This document shows positions 5,377 through 11,942 of a stretch of DNA of 12,007 nucleotides, in pieces. Positions within the stretch are counted from its first letter, which is position 1. Each line of letters begins with the position of its first letter. Under the pieces are notes generated by a model. It saw only the letters and a program-made list of their open reading frames with translations. It was not told where the DNA came from and searched no databases. The position numbers were made by a program, and so were the translations under genes. The DNA lies in the NCBI GenBank assembly GCA_023392475.1, contig JAEVZA010000104.1, positions 1 to 12,007 of the forward strand, in the 5' to 3' direction. This DNA is from Actinomycetes bacterium. GTDB taxonomy: Bacteria; Actinomycetota; Acidimicrobiia; Acidimicrobiales; Microtrichaceae.

Positions 5377-7050
5377 TCAGCCGCCCTGGTTGGGATCGGC
5401 GGGTGGATCCGGCGGCGGTGGTGGCGGGTCCGTCGTCGGGGGCTCGGTCGTGGGCGGTTCCGTCGTCGGCGGCGGATCGGTGACCGGCGGCGCCGTCGTC
5501 GGGGGTTCCGTGGTGGGCGGGGGCAGCGTGGTGGGCGGCTCGGTCGGCGGCGGGGTCGTCGGTCGCGTCGTCACCGGCGGGACCGGCGCGATCGGTCCGC
5601 CTCCCGACGGCGGCCCGAGGTCGGCGCCCGTCGACGGGCGGGGGAGCGACGAGCGGAGGAGCGGGTTGGACGCGGTGCTCCGCTTGCCGCTCGTCGTGGG
5701 CAGCCCGAGCAGGCTCGCGAACCAGCCGGGGGTGGCGAGGACGCTGCGGGACCTGGTGAGGGGGATCGGGGACTCGTCCTGTGCGGCGACGACCTCGCCG
5801 AGCACCGTCGGCGTGGGCCCGGACCCGTCGCTGCGGTCGAGCGCGGTCGCCGGCGGCGCGGACGCGGACTCCTTGCCGGCGGCGCGCTCGTCGTTCACCG
5901 CGCGGACGCGCTGCGACGGATCCCGCGGGAGGAGGGACACCCCGATCACGAGCGCCACGACCACCGCGGCCACGGAGAGGAACCGTGGCGCCAGCCGGAC
6001 CGGGCGGGGGAGCGCGGCGACCGGCTCGACGAGCCGCTCCTCGGTGTCGGCACGGACGGCGGCGGCGATCGCGGCGAGGAGGAGGCCCACCGCGAGCCCG
6101 AGCGCGACCTCGCGCAGCGGGAGCCCCGGATCGACGATCGCTCCGCCACGCGGCGCGACGACGAAGTCGACGCCGTCGCCCAGGAGCGCGCTCTGCGTGC
6201 GGAGGTTGGAGGCGCGCAGCTGCAGCTCGGCGACGGTCTCGGCCGCGGCGTCCTGGCTGCCGGTCCCCGTCGTCGCCTGCGCCTGCGCGACGGCGGCCTC
6301 GATCGAGCGGGTCGCTGCGTCGGTCAGCGCCACCACCTGCTTGCGCGACTCCGACCGGTACGAGCGGGCGATCTGCCTCGCGAACTGGGCCGCGAGCTCG
6401 GGCGTCTCGCCCGTGGCGGTGATCGAGATCACGTTCGAGTCGGGCGACGGGGTCACCTCGATGCGGCGGCGGAGGACCGTGAGGTCCCCCTCTCCGATCG
6501 CGTCGCCGACCGATCGCAGGACGGCGTCGCTCGTGACGAACGCGGCGCGCTGCGCCGTGTAGCGCACGAGCGAGGAGCTCTCGACGGCGCCCGGGGCGAG
6601 GACGTTGTCCTCGCTCGGCGCCTTGAGGGCGATCGAGGTGGTGGCCGACGGGTCGGGCGTGATCAGGAGCCCGACGTCCGCGGCGACGAGCACCGTGACC
6701 AGCACGATCGCGAAGCACATCCAGACGTAGCGGCGCATCGCCTGGACCATGAAGACCGCGGACCGGCGGCCGTCGTCGGTGACGCCTCGGGGCGGCGGGG
6801 AGGACCGGTGGGCCGCCGTCGCGGCGGTGGTGGGCTCGTGGGTGTCCGCGTCCTCGGGATCGTCGGTGGCCGGCTCGTCCGTGGCCGGCTCGTCGCTGTG
6901 CTGCTCGCCGGGGAGCTCGTCCGCCGGCGCCTCCTCGGGGATCCCGTCCTGCGAGCGGGGATCCTCGGCATCGACGCCGTCGACCGAGCGTTGCTCGGAC
7001 GCCTCGTCATCGTCGAGCGGATCGTCGCTCGCCCGCACCGCGTTCGCCAT
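5377..7050 (-). CDS. Wzz-type (chain-length determinant-like) membrane protein with extra membrane segment and Pro/Thr-rich tail
   Basis: A 557-residue protein. Residues 1-80 are acidic and low-complexity (many D, E, P, A). TM1 (about 108-130) leads to an extracytoplasmic region (131-311) of the Wzz/polysaccharide co-polymerase kind, with helices rich in Ala, Gln and Arg. A VDPGLPLREVALG stretch then precedes TM2 (about 312-333), as in that family. Unlike ordinary two-helix members, a third hydrophobic segment follows at about 357-374, then some 180 residues rich in Ser, Thr and Pro, ending in a PPTTEPPTT-like repeat (491-553). There is no Walker motif, so no tyrosine-kinase domain is fused. 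Known relatives set the length of exported polysaccharide with Wzy/Wzx, but none are in this window. By helix count the tail should be outside the cell. The start at 7050 has GGGAG upstream. Assignment to Wzz is by pattern only. Confidence 0.72.
   Translation of the reverse strand: MANAVRASDDPLDDDEASEQRSVDGVDAEDPRSQDGIPEEAPADELPGEQHSDEPATDEPATDDPEDADTHEPTTAATAAHRSSPPPRGVTDDGRRSAVFMVQAMRRYVWMCFAIVLVTVLVAADVGLLITPDPSATTSIALKAPSEDNVLAPGAVESSSLVRYTAQRAAFVTSDAVLRSVGDAIGEGDLTVLRRRIEVTPSPDSNVISITATGETPELAAQFARQIARSYRSESRKQVVALTDAATRSIEAAVAQAQATTGTGSQDAAAETVAELQLRASNLRTQSALLGDGVDFVVAPRGGAIVDPGLPLREVALGLAVGLLLAAIAAAVRADTEERLVEPVAALPRPVRLAPRFLSVAAVVVALVIGVSLLPRDPSQRVRAVNDERAAGKESASAPPATALDRSDGSGPTPTVLGEVVAAQDESPIPLTRSRSVLATPGWFASLLGLPTTSGKRSTASNPLLRSSLPRPSTGADLGPPSGGGPIAPVPPVTTRPTTPPPTEPPTTLPPPTTEPPTTAPPVTDPPPTTEPPTTEPPTTDPPPPPPDPPADPNQGG
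5392..5580 (-). repeat. Degenerate repeat encoding the Pro/Thr-rich tail
   Basis: Imperfect short repeats coding for PPTTEPPTT-like units in residues about 491-553 of the Wzz-like protein. On the plus strand they read as GGTGG/GTCGTCGG runs. Such tracts are prone to length change, and in surface proteins they often form extended wall-spanning or glycosylated stalks (inference). Confidence 0.7.
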
Positions 7051-7291
7051 TCCCCAGCGTCTCCCGACCGCCCGCCTACCACCGACTCCCGCCCGCCACC
7101 CCTTCTACCCCCGCCCGAGCGCGAGGGAACCGCGGGCGTGGGGGATTCTCGACACATCACGTGACGGCCCGTGCCGCCTCCGTGGTCGTCGTTCCCGCGG
7201 GGACGCCCGGTGTCCGCGCTGAGCCGCGTTCGGGCGTCGAACGGTGCGCAGCGTCCCGTGGCCCGGCTCGCGCGCGGGGAGCCGGAACGAC

Positions 7292-7328
7292 GAGCGGCCG
7301 GACCCCTCTGCGAGGGATCCGGCCGCTC
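7292..7328 (-). terminator. Strong terminator hairpin after tRNA-Lys
   Basis: Arms GAGCGGCCGGA (7292-7302) and TCCGGCCGCTC (7318-7328) are perfectly complementary over 11 bp. Inside is one imperfect pair (7303/7317), then five more pairs and a three-base loop. The imperfect pair is C-A on the plus strand but U-G in minus-strand RNA, so the stem is a continuous 17 bp in the tRNA-Lys direction. It starts five bases beyond the tRNA 3' end. Confidence 0.75.
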
Positions 7329-7333
7329 TGCGG

Positions 7334-7406
7334 TACGCCCCCCGGGACTCGAACCCGGAACCAGCGGATTAAGAGTCCGATGCTCTGCCAATTGAGCTAG
7401 AGGCGC
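7334..7406 (-). tRNA. tRNA-Lys (anticodon CTT)
   Basis: A 73-base cloverleaf reads on the minus strand. The acceptor arms are GCGCCTC and GGGGCGT (one G-U at 1:72 and one U-G at 6:67), with D stem GCTC/GAGC, anticodon loop CTCTTAA and T arm CCGGG-TTCGAGT-CCCGG. The anticodon CTT is at plus bases 7371-7373. The discriminator is A, and the next bases are CCG, so CCA is not encoded. Pair 27:43 is U-C, a mismatch at the top of the anticodon stem. Confidence 0.95.
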
Positions 7407-7409
7407 ATG

Positions 7410-7440
7410 TGCTCCGCCGGGGTCGGACCCCGACGGAGCA
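7410..7440 (-). other. Leader hairpin directly upstream of tRNA-Lys
   Basis: Arms TGCTCCG...CGGAGCA with an inner CGGGG/CCCCG and a five-base loop. The one imperfect pair is C-A on the plus strand but U-G in minus-strand RNA, giving a continuous 13-bp stem. It ends three bases before the mature tRNA 5' end and starts near the expected transcription start. It could be a processing or stability element, or a terminator for tRNA-His. Confidence 0.55.
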
Positions 7441-7443
7441 TGG

Positions 7444-7449
7444 ATTGTA
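7444..7449 (-). promoter_or_regulatory. Candidate -10 box for tRNA-Lys
   Basis: On the minus strand this reads TACAAT, five of six matches to TATAAT, about 37 bases upstream of the mature tRNA-Lys end. No good -35 is visible. Confidence 0.45.
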
Positions 7450-7495
7450 GCGACACCACGGAGACGGTTGGACCGCCGTTCCGCCTGCCGCGTGG

Positions 7496-7571
7496 GGTGA
7501 CCGAGGGGACTTGAACCCCCGACCTCCAGGGCCACAACCTGGCGCTCTAACCGGGCTGAGCTACGGCCACC
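7496..7571 (-). tRNA. tRNA-His (anticodon GTG)
   Basis: A cloverleaf on the minus strand with acceptor GTGGCCG paired to CGGTCAC, preceded by the encoded extra G(-1) opposite C73 that is diagnostic for tRNA-His. The D stem is GCTC/GAGC, the anticodon stem CCAGG/CCTGG with loop TTGTGGC, and the T arm GGGGG-TTCAAGT-CCCCT closes on a G-U pair. The anticodon lies at plus bases 7533-7535. Unlike the two neighbouring tRNA genes, the 3' CCA is encoded (complement of 7493-7495). Confidence 0.95.
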
Positions 7572-7586
7572 AAGGCAAGGGGGGCG

Positions 7587-7592
7587 ATCATA
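7587..7592 (-). promoter_or_regulatory. Candidate -10 box for tRNA-His
   Basis: Minus strand TATGAT, five of six matches to TATAAT, in the most AT-rich patch of this gap and 16 bases upstream of the mature 5' end. This spacing suits a short leader. The -35 region is not convincing. Confidence 0.5.
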
Positions 7593-7667
7593 TACGGTGC
7601 CGCCGACGAGGCTGCAGCCCGCAACTAGCCGGGGAGCGCACGACCGCCGGCACCGCCTCGACAACCC

Positions 7668-7741
7668 GCCCCCGTAGCTCAGACGGACAGAGCAGCGGAC
7701 TTCTAATCCGACGGTCGCAGGTTCGAATCCTGCCGGGGGCG
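7668..7741 (+). tRNA. tRNA-Arg (anticodon TCT)
   Basis: A 74-base cloverleaf with acceptor GCCCCCG/CGGGGGC and discriminator G. The D stem is GCTC/GAGC, the anticodon loop is CTTCTAA with anticodon at 7702-7704, and the T arm is GCAGG-TTCGAAT-CCTGC. It reads AGA codons, which are rare in so GC-rich a genome. CCA is not encoded. Pair 27:43 is G-A, a mismatch at the same place as in the neighbouring tRNA-Lys. Confidence 0.95.
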
Positions 7742-7770
7742 CTTCCGACCACCTCGCCCGACCTCGCACG

Positions 7771-7828
7771 ACCCGCTCAGTGATGCACCTGTGGGTCGAT
7801 CGCCCCCGTGGCGCATCACAGAGCGGGT
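7771..7828 (+). promoter_or_regulatory. 58-base imperfect dyad between tRNA-Arg and the flavoprotein gene
   Basis: Outer arms ACCCGCTC (7771-7778) and GAGCGGGT (7821-7828), an A-A mismatch, then inner arms GTGATGC (7780-7786) and GCATCAC (7813-7819), with 26 bases between. It could be the terminator of tRNA-Arg, starting 29 bases after it. Its right arm also covers the -35 region of the candidate flavoprotein promoter, and its half-sites (AGTGATGC, TGTGATGC on the opposite strand) resemble Crp half-sites, so an operator is an alternative. Confidence 0.5.
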
Positions 7829-7839
7829 GGGGCGCGTCG

Positions 7840-7845
7840 TAGCCT
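7840..7845 (+). promoter_or_regulatory. Candidate -10 element for a leaderless flavoprotein transcript
   Basis: TAGCCT fits TANNNT and ends six bases before the ATG at 7852. This is the layout of leaderless actinobacterial genes, and there is no Shine-Dalgarno. Confidence 0.45.
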
Positions 7846-7851
7846 CCCCGG

Positions 7852-9543
7852 ATGACCGACGAGGGACCCGACGTGCCCGGCGAGCTGGCCGACTCCTTCG
7901 ACCTGGACGGGCAGGCCGCGTCGACGCTGCCGCCCGAGGTGATCGACGAGGTCGCGACCTTCGGCGAGGAGCGAGCGGTCAGCGAGGGCGAGGTGCTCTA
8001 CGCGGCGGGCGACGAGGCGCCGTCGTTCTTCGTGGTGCTCGAGGGCACGATCGAGATCGTGCGCCGGGGCCCGGTCGACGAGCTCGTCATGGCCCGGCAC
8101 CCGGTCGGCCGGTTCGTCGGCGAGCTCAACCTCCTCACGGGCCAGCGGCCGTACCTCACGGCTCGGGCGGGCGAGCCGGGTCGCGTCCTCGAGCTGCGAC
8201 CCAACGCGTTCCGCCGGCTGATGAGCACGCGCCCGGAGATCTCCGACGTGATCGTGCGGACGCTCGTTGCGCGGCGCGAGTCCCTCCTGCGCACCGACGG
8301 CGGCGGGGCCATCCAGCTCATCGGATCCCGGTACTCGCCGGCGGCCCTCGCGCTCCGCTCGTTCGCGGCGCGGTCCCGCGTGCCCCACTCGTGGGTGGAC
8401 GTCGAGGAGCTCGACGACCCACCCGTCTACCTCGCCGGCCTCGGCCTGCGAACGGGCGACCTCCCCGTGGTGATCACGCCGACCCGCACCCTGCGGCGGT
8501 CGACCCCCGGGGAGTTCGCCGACGCGGTCGGCCTCGCCTACCGCAGCGTCCCGGGATCGGTGGTCGACCTCGTCGTGGTGGGCACCGGGCCCGCGGGGCT
8601 GGCGGCGTCGGTCTACGGCGCCTCCGAGGGGCTCGAGACGCTGTCGCTCGACGCCGTCGCGGTCGGCGGTCAGGCCGGCGCGAGCTCCCGCATCGAGAAC
8701 TACGTCGGGTTCCCGAACGGCATCTCGGGCGGCGACCTCGCGTCCCAGGCCGCGATCCAGGCCCTCCGCCTCGGCGCCCGGCTGAACGCGCCGTGCGAGG
8801 TGATCGGCTTCCGCGTCGAGACCGGCTTCCACGTGGTGGTCCTCGCCGACGGCAGCGAGGTGGCGACGCGGACGGTCATCGTGGCATCGGGCGCGCGATA
8901 CCGCCGGCTCGACGTCGACGCGCTCGAGCGGTTCGAGGGCGCGGGCATCTACTACGCGGCGACCGAGATGGAGGCGAGGGACTGCCGCGACGGCACGGTC
9001 GTCGTGGTCGGCGGCGGGAACTCGGCGGGGCAGGCGGCGATCTACATGTCGCAGCAGGGCAACGACGTCGTCCTCGCGGTCCGACGGGACGGGCTGACCG
9101 AGACGATGTCGCACTACCTGATCGAGCGCATCGACGCGGACCCGGACATCGAGCTCGCCACGCGCACCGAGGTCCGCGAGCTCCACGGCGACACCCACCT
9201 CGAGCGCGTCGTGCTGGAGCACGGGGGCAGCGGGCAGCGGCGCACCGTCTCCTGCGGCGGCCTGTTCTGCTTCATCGGGGCGGTCCCGGCGACGTCGTGG
9301 CTCGGGGAGTGCGTCGCCCTCGACCGCTCCGGCTTCGTGCTCACCGACCGCTCGGTCCAGGACGAGCACGTGGACCACCTCGCCTTCGCCGGGCGCGACC
9401 CGCTGCCGTTCGAGACCTCCCTGCCTGGGGTGTTCGCCGCCGGCGACGTGCGCCACGGCTCGATGAAGCGGGTGGCCGCTGCCGTGGGGGAGGGGTCGAG
9501 CGCCGTGCGATCCGTGCACGAGTACCTCGCGCTGCACGCCTGA
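7852..9543 (+). CDS. Cyclic-nucleotide-binding domain fused to thioredoxin-reductase-like FAD/NAD(P)H oxidoreductase
   Basis: A 563-residue cytoplasmic fusion. Residues about 20-145 form a cyclic-nucleotide-binding-like domain (GRFVGELNLLTGQRPYLTARA). About 155-235 is a thioredoxin-like linker domain (QLIGSRYSPAALALRSFA...VITPTRTL). About 240-560 is a flavoprotein disulfide-reductase fold: FAD motif GTGPAG (244-249), VGGQAGASSRIENYVGFP, NAD(P)H motif VGGGNSAGQAA (386-396), and the second FAD motif FAAGDVRHG (528-536). The CxxC redox pair of true thioredoxin reductase is absent; the equivalent stretch reads YYAATEMEARDC, with only C378. It therefore probably reduces something other than thioredoxin. 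The nucleotide cassette also departs from Crp (RPYLT in place of RSAT), so cAMP binding is uncertain. It stands alone on its strand, converging on the MFS gene with a 38-base gap that shows no strong terminator. Confidence 0.9.
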   Translation: MTDEGPDVPGELADSFDLDGQAASTLPPEVIDEVATFGEERAVSEGEVLYAAGDEAPSFFVVLEGTIEIVRRGPVDELVMARHPVGRFVGELNLLTGQRPYLTARAGEPGRVLELRPNAFRRLMSTRPEISDVIVRTLVARRESLLRTDGGGAIQLIGSRYSPAALALRSFAARSRVPHSWVDVEELDDPPVYLAGLGLRTGDLPVVITPTRTLRRSTPGEFADAVGLAYRSVPGSVVDLVVVGTGPAGLAASVYGASEGLETLSLDAVAVGGQAGASSRIENYVGFPNGISGGDLASQAAIQALRLGARLNAPCEVIGFRVETGFHVVVLADGSEVATRTVIVASGARYRRLDVDALERFEGAGIYYAATEMEARDCRDGTVVVVGGGNSAGQAAIYMSQQGNDVVLAVRRDGLTETMSHYLIERIDADPDIELATRTEVRELHGDTHLERVVLEHGGSGQRRTVSCGGLFCFIGAVPATSWLGECVALDRSGFVLTDRSVQDEHVDHLAFAGRDPLPFETSLPGVFAAGDVRHGSMKRVAAAVGEGSSAVRSVHEYLALHA

Positions 9544-9581
9544 GGCGCGGCGGACGGCTCGGAGGCGCGCCGCAGCTCCCG

Positions 9582-11279
9582 CTACTGGACGGCGAAGGTC
9601 TCGGCGATCGCCTCGGACTCCTCCTCGACCGCCGCGAGGGCCTCGTCCTCCGTGCCCGTCCCGACCGGGGGGATGAGGAACGACACGAGCAGCCCGAGGA
9701 ACACGACCGCGGTGCCGAAGAGCAGCGCGGGTCGGGCGCCCGCCGCGGTCGCCGCGTCGAGCGCGTGCCGCAGGATCGAGGCGTCGTGGGCCGTGGTGCC
9801 GGGTGCCGGTGCGAAGTTCACGCCGCTCTCCGCGACCGCCCGCACGGCGTGGTCGCGCACCGCGGGGGAGAGGCCGGACGCCGCCTCCACCAGGTCGGTG
9901 GCGTGGCGGATGGTGAGGGTGCTGAGCAGCGTGCTGATGACGGCGATCCCGAGCGACGAGCCGATCATGCGCACGGTCGTGTTCGCGCCGCTGGCCGCAC
10001 CCGACTTCTCCGGCGGGATCTCGGAGAGCACGACGTTCGTGAGCTGCGACGCGGCGAACCCGATGCCGATGCCGAACAGGGTGAAGCCGGGGAGGAGCTC
10101 CAGCATCGTCGTGCTCGGCGTGACCGCCCAGGCGACGCAACCGAGGCCGACGCCCTCGAACGCCAGGCCGAACTGCACGACGCGGGTCGTGCCGATCCGT
10201 CGCGTCAGCCGTGCGCCGACCTGGGAGCCGAGCACGATGGCCAACCCCGACGGCACGAGCCAGAGCCCGGTGTCGACCGCGCTGAGGTGGATGGCGTCCT
10301 GGAGGAACACCGACATGATGAACAGGAACGAGATCTGGCCCATCGCCATGAGGACGAGCGTGGCGAGGCCCCACCGGAACGGCTTGATGCGGAGCTGGCT
10401 GAACTCGAAGAGCGGGTCGGTCCCGAGCCGCTCCTTGCGCCGCTCGAGCAGGTAGAAGCCCACGAGCAGCACGATCGACAGCAGGAACGTCACGACGACC
10501 ACCGACACCGGTGCGCCCGAGGGCCACACGTCAGCACCGCCCACGACGAGCGACTGCAGCGGTCGGAGCCAGCCGTAGGTGCCGCCCTCGCTGATGCTGA
10601 AGACGAGGGCGAGCATGCCCGCGGAGATCAGCAGCGAGCCCGGGACGTCGATCCGCTCGCGTCGGCCGGAGGGGCGGACCCGCGGCATGTACAGCAGCGC
10701 CCCGATGATCGCGAACGGGACGACGATGACGTTGATCCGGAACGCCCAGCGCCACGAGAAGTTGCTGGTGAGGAAGCCGCCGAGCAGGGGCCCGAACGCG
10801 ACGGCCGCGCCGAGCGTCGCCCCCCACGCACCGAAGGCCGTGCCCCGCTCCCTGCCGGTGAACGTCGACGAGAGGATGCCCATCGTCGCCGGGAGCATGA
10901 GCGACGCGCCGACCCCCTCGATGATCGCCTCGCCGGCGACCAGCATCGGCACGCCGTTCGACAGGGACGCGATCAGCGAGCCGACCCCGAAGAGCGCGGC
11001 GCCGATGATGAACATGCGGCGGGCGCCGAAGATGTCGGCCAGCCGGCCGCCGATGATGAGCAGCGCGGCGAACGTGAGCGTGTAGCCGGTGATGACCCAC
11101 TGGAGCGCGGACAGCGTCGTGTCGAACTCACGCAGGATCGTCGGGATGGCGACGTTCAGGACCGTCGAGTCGAGGGCGGCGATGAGCGCGGACGTGAGGA
11201 CGATGCCGAGGGTGATCCACCGGCGTGGGTCCTTCCCGTCGACCGGAACGCCCGCTCCGGCTGGTTCGTCAGTTATCAT
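9582..11279 (-). CDS. DHA2-type (14-helix, EmrB/QacA-like) MFS transporter
   Basis: A 565-residue proton-driven exporter of the inner membrane, probably for drugs or other toxic organic compounds. About 14 hydrophobic helices are visible. The family motifs are LDSTVLNVAIP (36-46, with D37 in TM1), motif A GGRLADIFGARR (77-88) and motif C with GPLLGG (163-168). Motif B is unusual: GEAIIEGVGASLMLP (116-130) lacks the usual Arg and carries Glu instead. The C-terminus (from about residue 535) is an acidic cytoplasmic tail. The ATG at 11279 is chosen because the frame upstream only shadows the TetR gene. It lies inside the shared palindrome and has no Shine-Dalgarno, while TATCAT lies eight bases upstream, so the mRNA may be leaderless. 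It diverges from the TetR gene, which very likely represses it. Substrate unknown. Confidence 0.9.
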   Translation of the reverse strand: MITDEPAGAGVPVDGKDPRRWITLGIVLTSALIAALDSTVLNVAIPTILREFDTTLSALQWVITGYTLTFAALLIIGGRLADIFGARRMFIIGAALFGVGSLIASLSNGVPMLVAGEAIIEGVGASLMLPATMGILSSTFTGRERGTAFGAWGATLGAAVAFGPLLGGFLTSNFSWRWAFRINVIVVPFAIIGALLYMPRVRPSGRRERIDVPGSLLISAGMLALVFSISEGGTYGWLRPLQSLVVGGADVWPSGAPVSVVVVTFLLSIVLLVGFYLLERRKERLGTDPLFEFSQLRIKPFRWGLATLVLMAMGQISFLFIMSVFLQDAIHLSAVDTGLWLVPSGLAIVLGSQVGARLTRRIGTTRVVQFGLAFEGVGLGCVAWAVTPSTTMLELLPGFTLFGIGIGFAASQLTNVVLSEIPPEKSGAASGANTTVRMIGSSLGIAVISTLLSTLTIRHATDLVEAASGLSPAVRDHAVRAVAESGVNFAPAPGTTAHDASILRHALDAATAAGARPALLFGTAVVFLGLLVSFLIPPVGTGTEDEALAAVEEESEAIAETFAVQ

Positions 11280-11298
11280 CCGTCCGGATGATAACTGA
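11269..11298. promoter_or_regulatory. Perfect 14+2+14 palindromic operator shared by the MFS and TetR genes
   Basis: TCAGTTATCATCCG, a TC centre, then the exact reverse complement. It sits in the 33-base gap and covers the MFS start codon. Each arm contains TATCAT, a good -10 hexamer, so by symmetry both divergent promoters may have their -10 box inside the operator. A bound TetR dimer would then block both. Confidence 0.85.
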
Positions 11299-11300
11299 TC

Positions 11301-11308
11301 GGGGGAGG
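11301..11308 (+). promoter_or_regulatory. Ribosome binding site of the TetR gene
   Basis: GGGGGAGG lies four bases before the GTG at 11313. It is strong, although the spacing is a little short, and it supports that start. Confidence 0.65.
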
Positions 11309-11312
11309 TCCC

Positions 11313-11942
11313 GTGGCCGGACGTGAGCGGAACCCGGAGCGGAGCCGGGAGCGGATCCTCGACGCCGCCCTGGGCGAGTTCGCGGCGCACGGCTACGCGG
11401 GCGCCCGCGTGGAGGTCATCGCCCGCCGTGCCGGGCTCAACAAGCAGCTGATCTCGCACCACTTCGGCGGGAAGCGCGCGCTGTACCAGGCGGTGATGGC
11501 GGAGCGCCGGCTCCGGGGTGGTGGCGAGCTCGTCGGTGCCGCACCCGACGCGGGCGACGCGCTCGCCGCGTTCTTCGACCGGGCCCGGACCGATCCCGAG
11601 TGGGTGCGCGTCCTCCTCTGGGAGTCCCTCGAGCACGACCCCGACGGGGCGGGCGACGACGAGGGCGTGGCCGCCGTGGGAGCTCGGCGCGAGCGCTACC
11701 AGGACCGCGTGGCGTGGGTGGAGGAGGAGCAGCGAGCGGGTCGGCTCCCCGGCGACCTCGACGCCGAGCTCCTCCTGCTCAGCCTCCTCGGCGCCGCGCT
11801 CTACCCCGTGCTGCTCCCCGACGTGTGCGAGGTGATGACGGGCAGCCGGCCGGACGACCCGCGGTTCGCCGGCCGGTACCGGCGGCACCTCTCGGCGCTC
11901 GCCGGCCACCTCGCGACCGCACACGTCGCCCCCGCTCGCTGA
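11313..11942 (+). CDS. TetR/AcrR family transcriptional repressor
   Basis: A 209-residue regulator with an N-terminal TetR HTH domain: SRERILDAALGEFAAHGYAG (11-30) leads into the helix-turn-helix at about 34-53 (EVIARRAGLNKQLISHHFGG) and KRALYQAV (54-61). Residues from about 75 form the helical ligand-binding and dimerisation part, which is family-typical in size but not in readable sequence, so the inducer is unknown. Divergent from the MFS exporter with a perfect palindrome between them, it is very probably an autorepressor and the local repressor of the pump, released by a pump substrate. The GTG start follows a strong Shine-Dalgarno. Nothing is recognised in the 65 bases after its stop. 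Confidence 0.92.
   Translation: MAGRERNPERSRERILDAALGEFAAHGYAGARVEVIARRAGLNKQLISHHFGGKRALYQAVMAERRLRGGGELVGAAPDAGDALAAFFDRARTDPEWVRVLLWESLEHDPDGAGDDEGVAAVGARRERYQDRVAWVEEEQRAGRLPGDLDAELLLLSLLGAALYPVLLPDVCEVMTGSRPDDPRFAGRYRRHLSALAGHLATAHVAPAR

Noticed and set aside
5392..5580. CRISPR-like or tandem-repeat array
   Set aside because: The units are short, degenerate, without spacers, and in frame with a coding Pro/Thr tail.
5315..6562. Plus-strand frame with GGSVVGG repeats, looking like a glycine-rich surface protein
   Set aside because: The repeats are the reverse complement of the Pro/Thr tail codons of the Wzz-like gene. The rest of the frame is Ser/Arg-rich noise.
7334..7741. tRNA-associated integration site or genomic island border
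   Set aside because: There is no integrase gene, no repeated tRNA 3' end and no change in composition around the three tRNA genes.
9544..9581. Bidirectional terminator between the flavoprotein and MFS genes
   Set aside because: Only a six-base GCGGCG/CGCCGC pairing with a 15-base loop is present in this 38-base gap, too weak to call.
7816..10527. Long minus-strand open frame (about 900 codons)
   Set aside because: It is antisense to the flavoprotein and out of frame with the MFS gene. Its composition is Arg/Asp/His-rich and matches no family.
7791..11291. Very long plus-strand open frame (about 1166 codons)
   Set aside because: Its product is Arg/Gly/Pro/His-rich without any fold signature, and it runs through the flavoprotein in another frame and antisense to the MFS gene. 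Long stop-free shadows are expected at this GC content.
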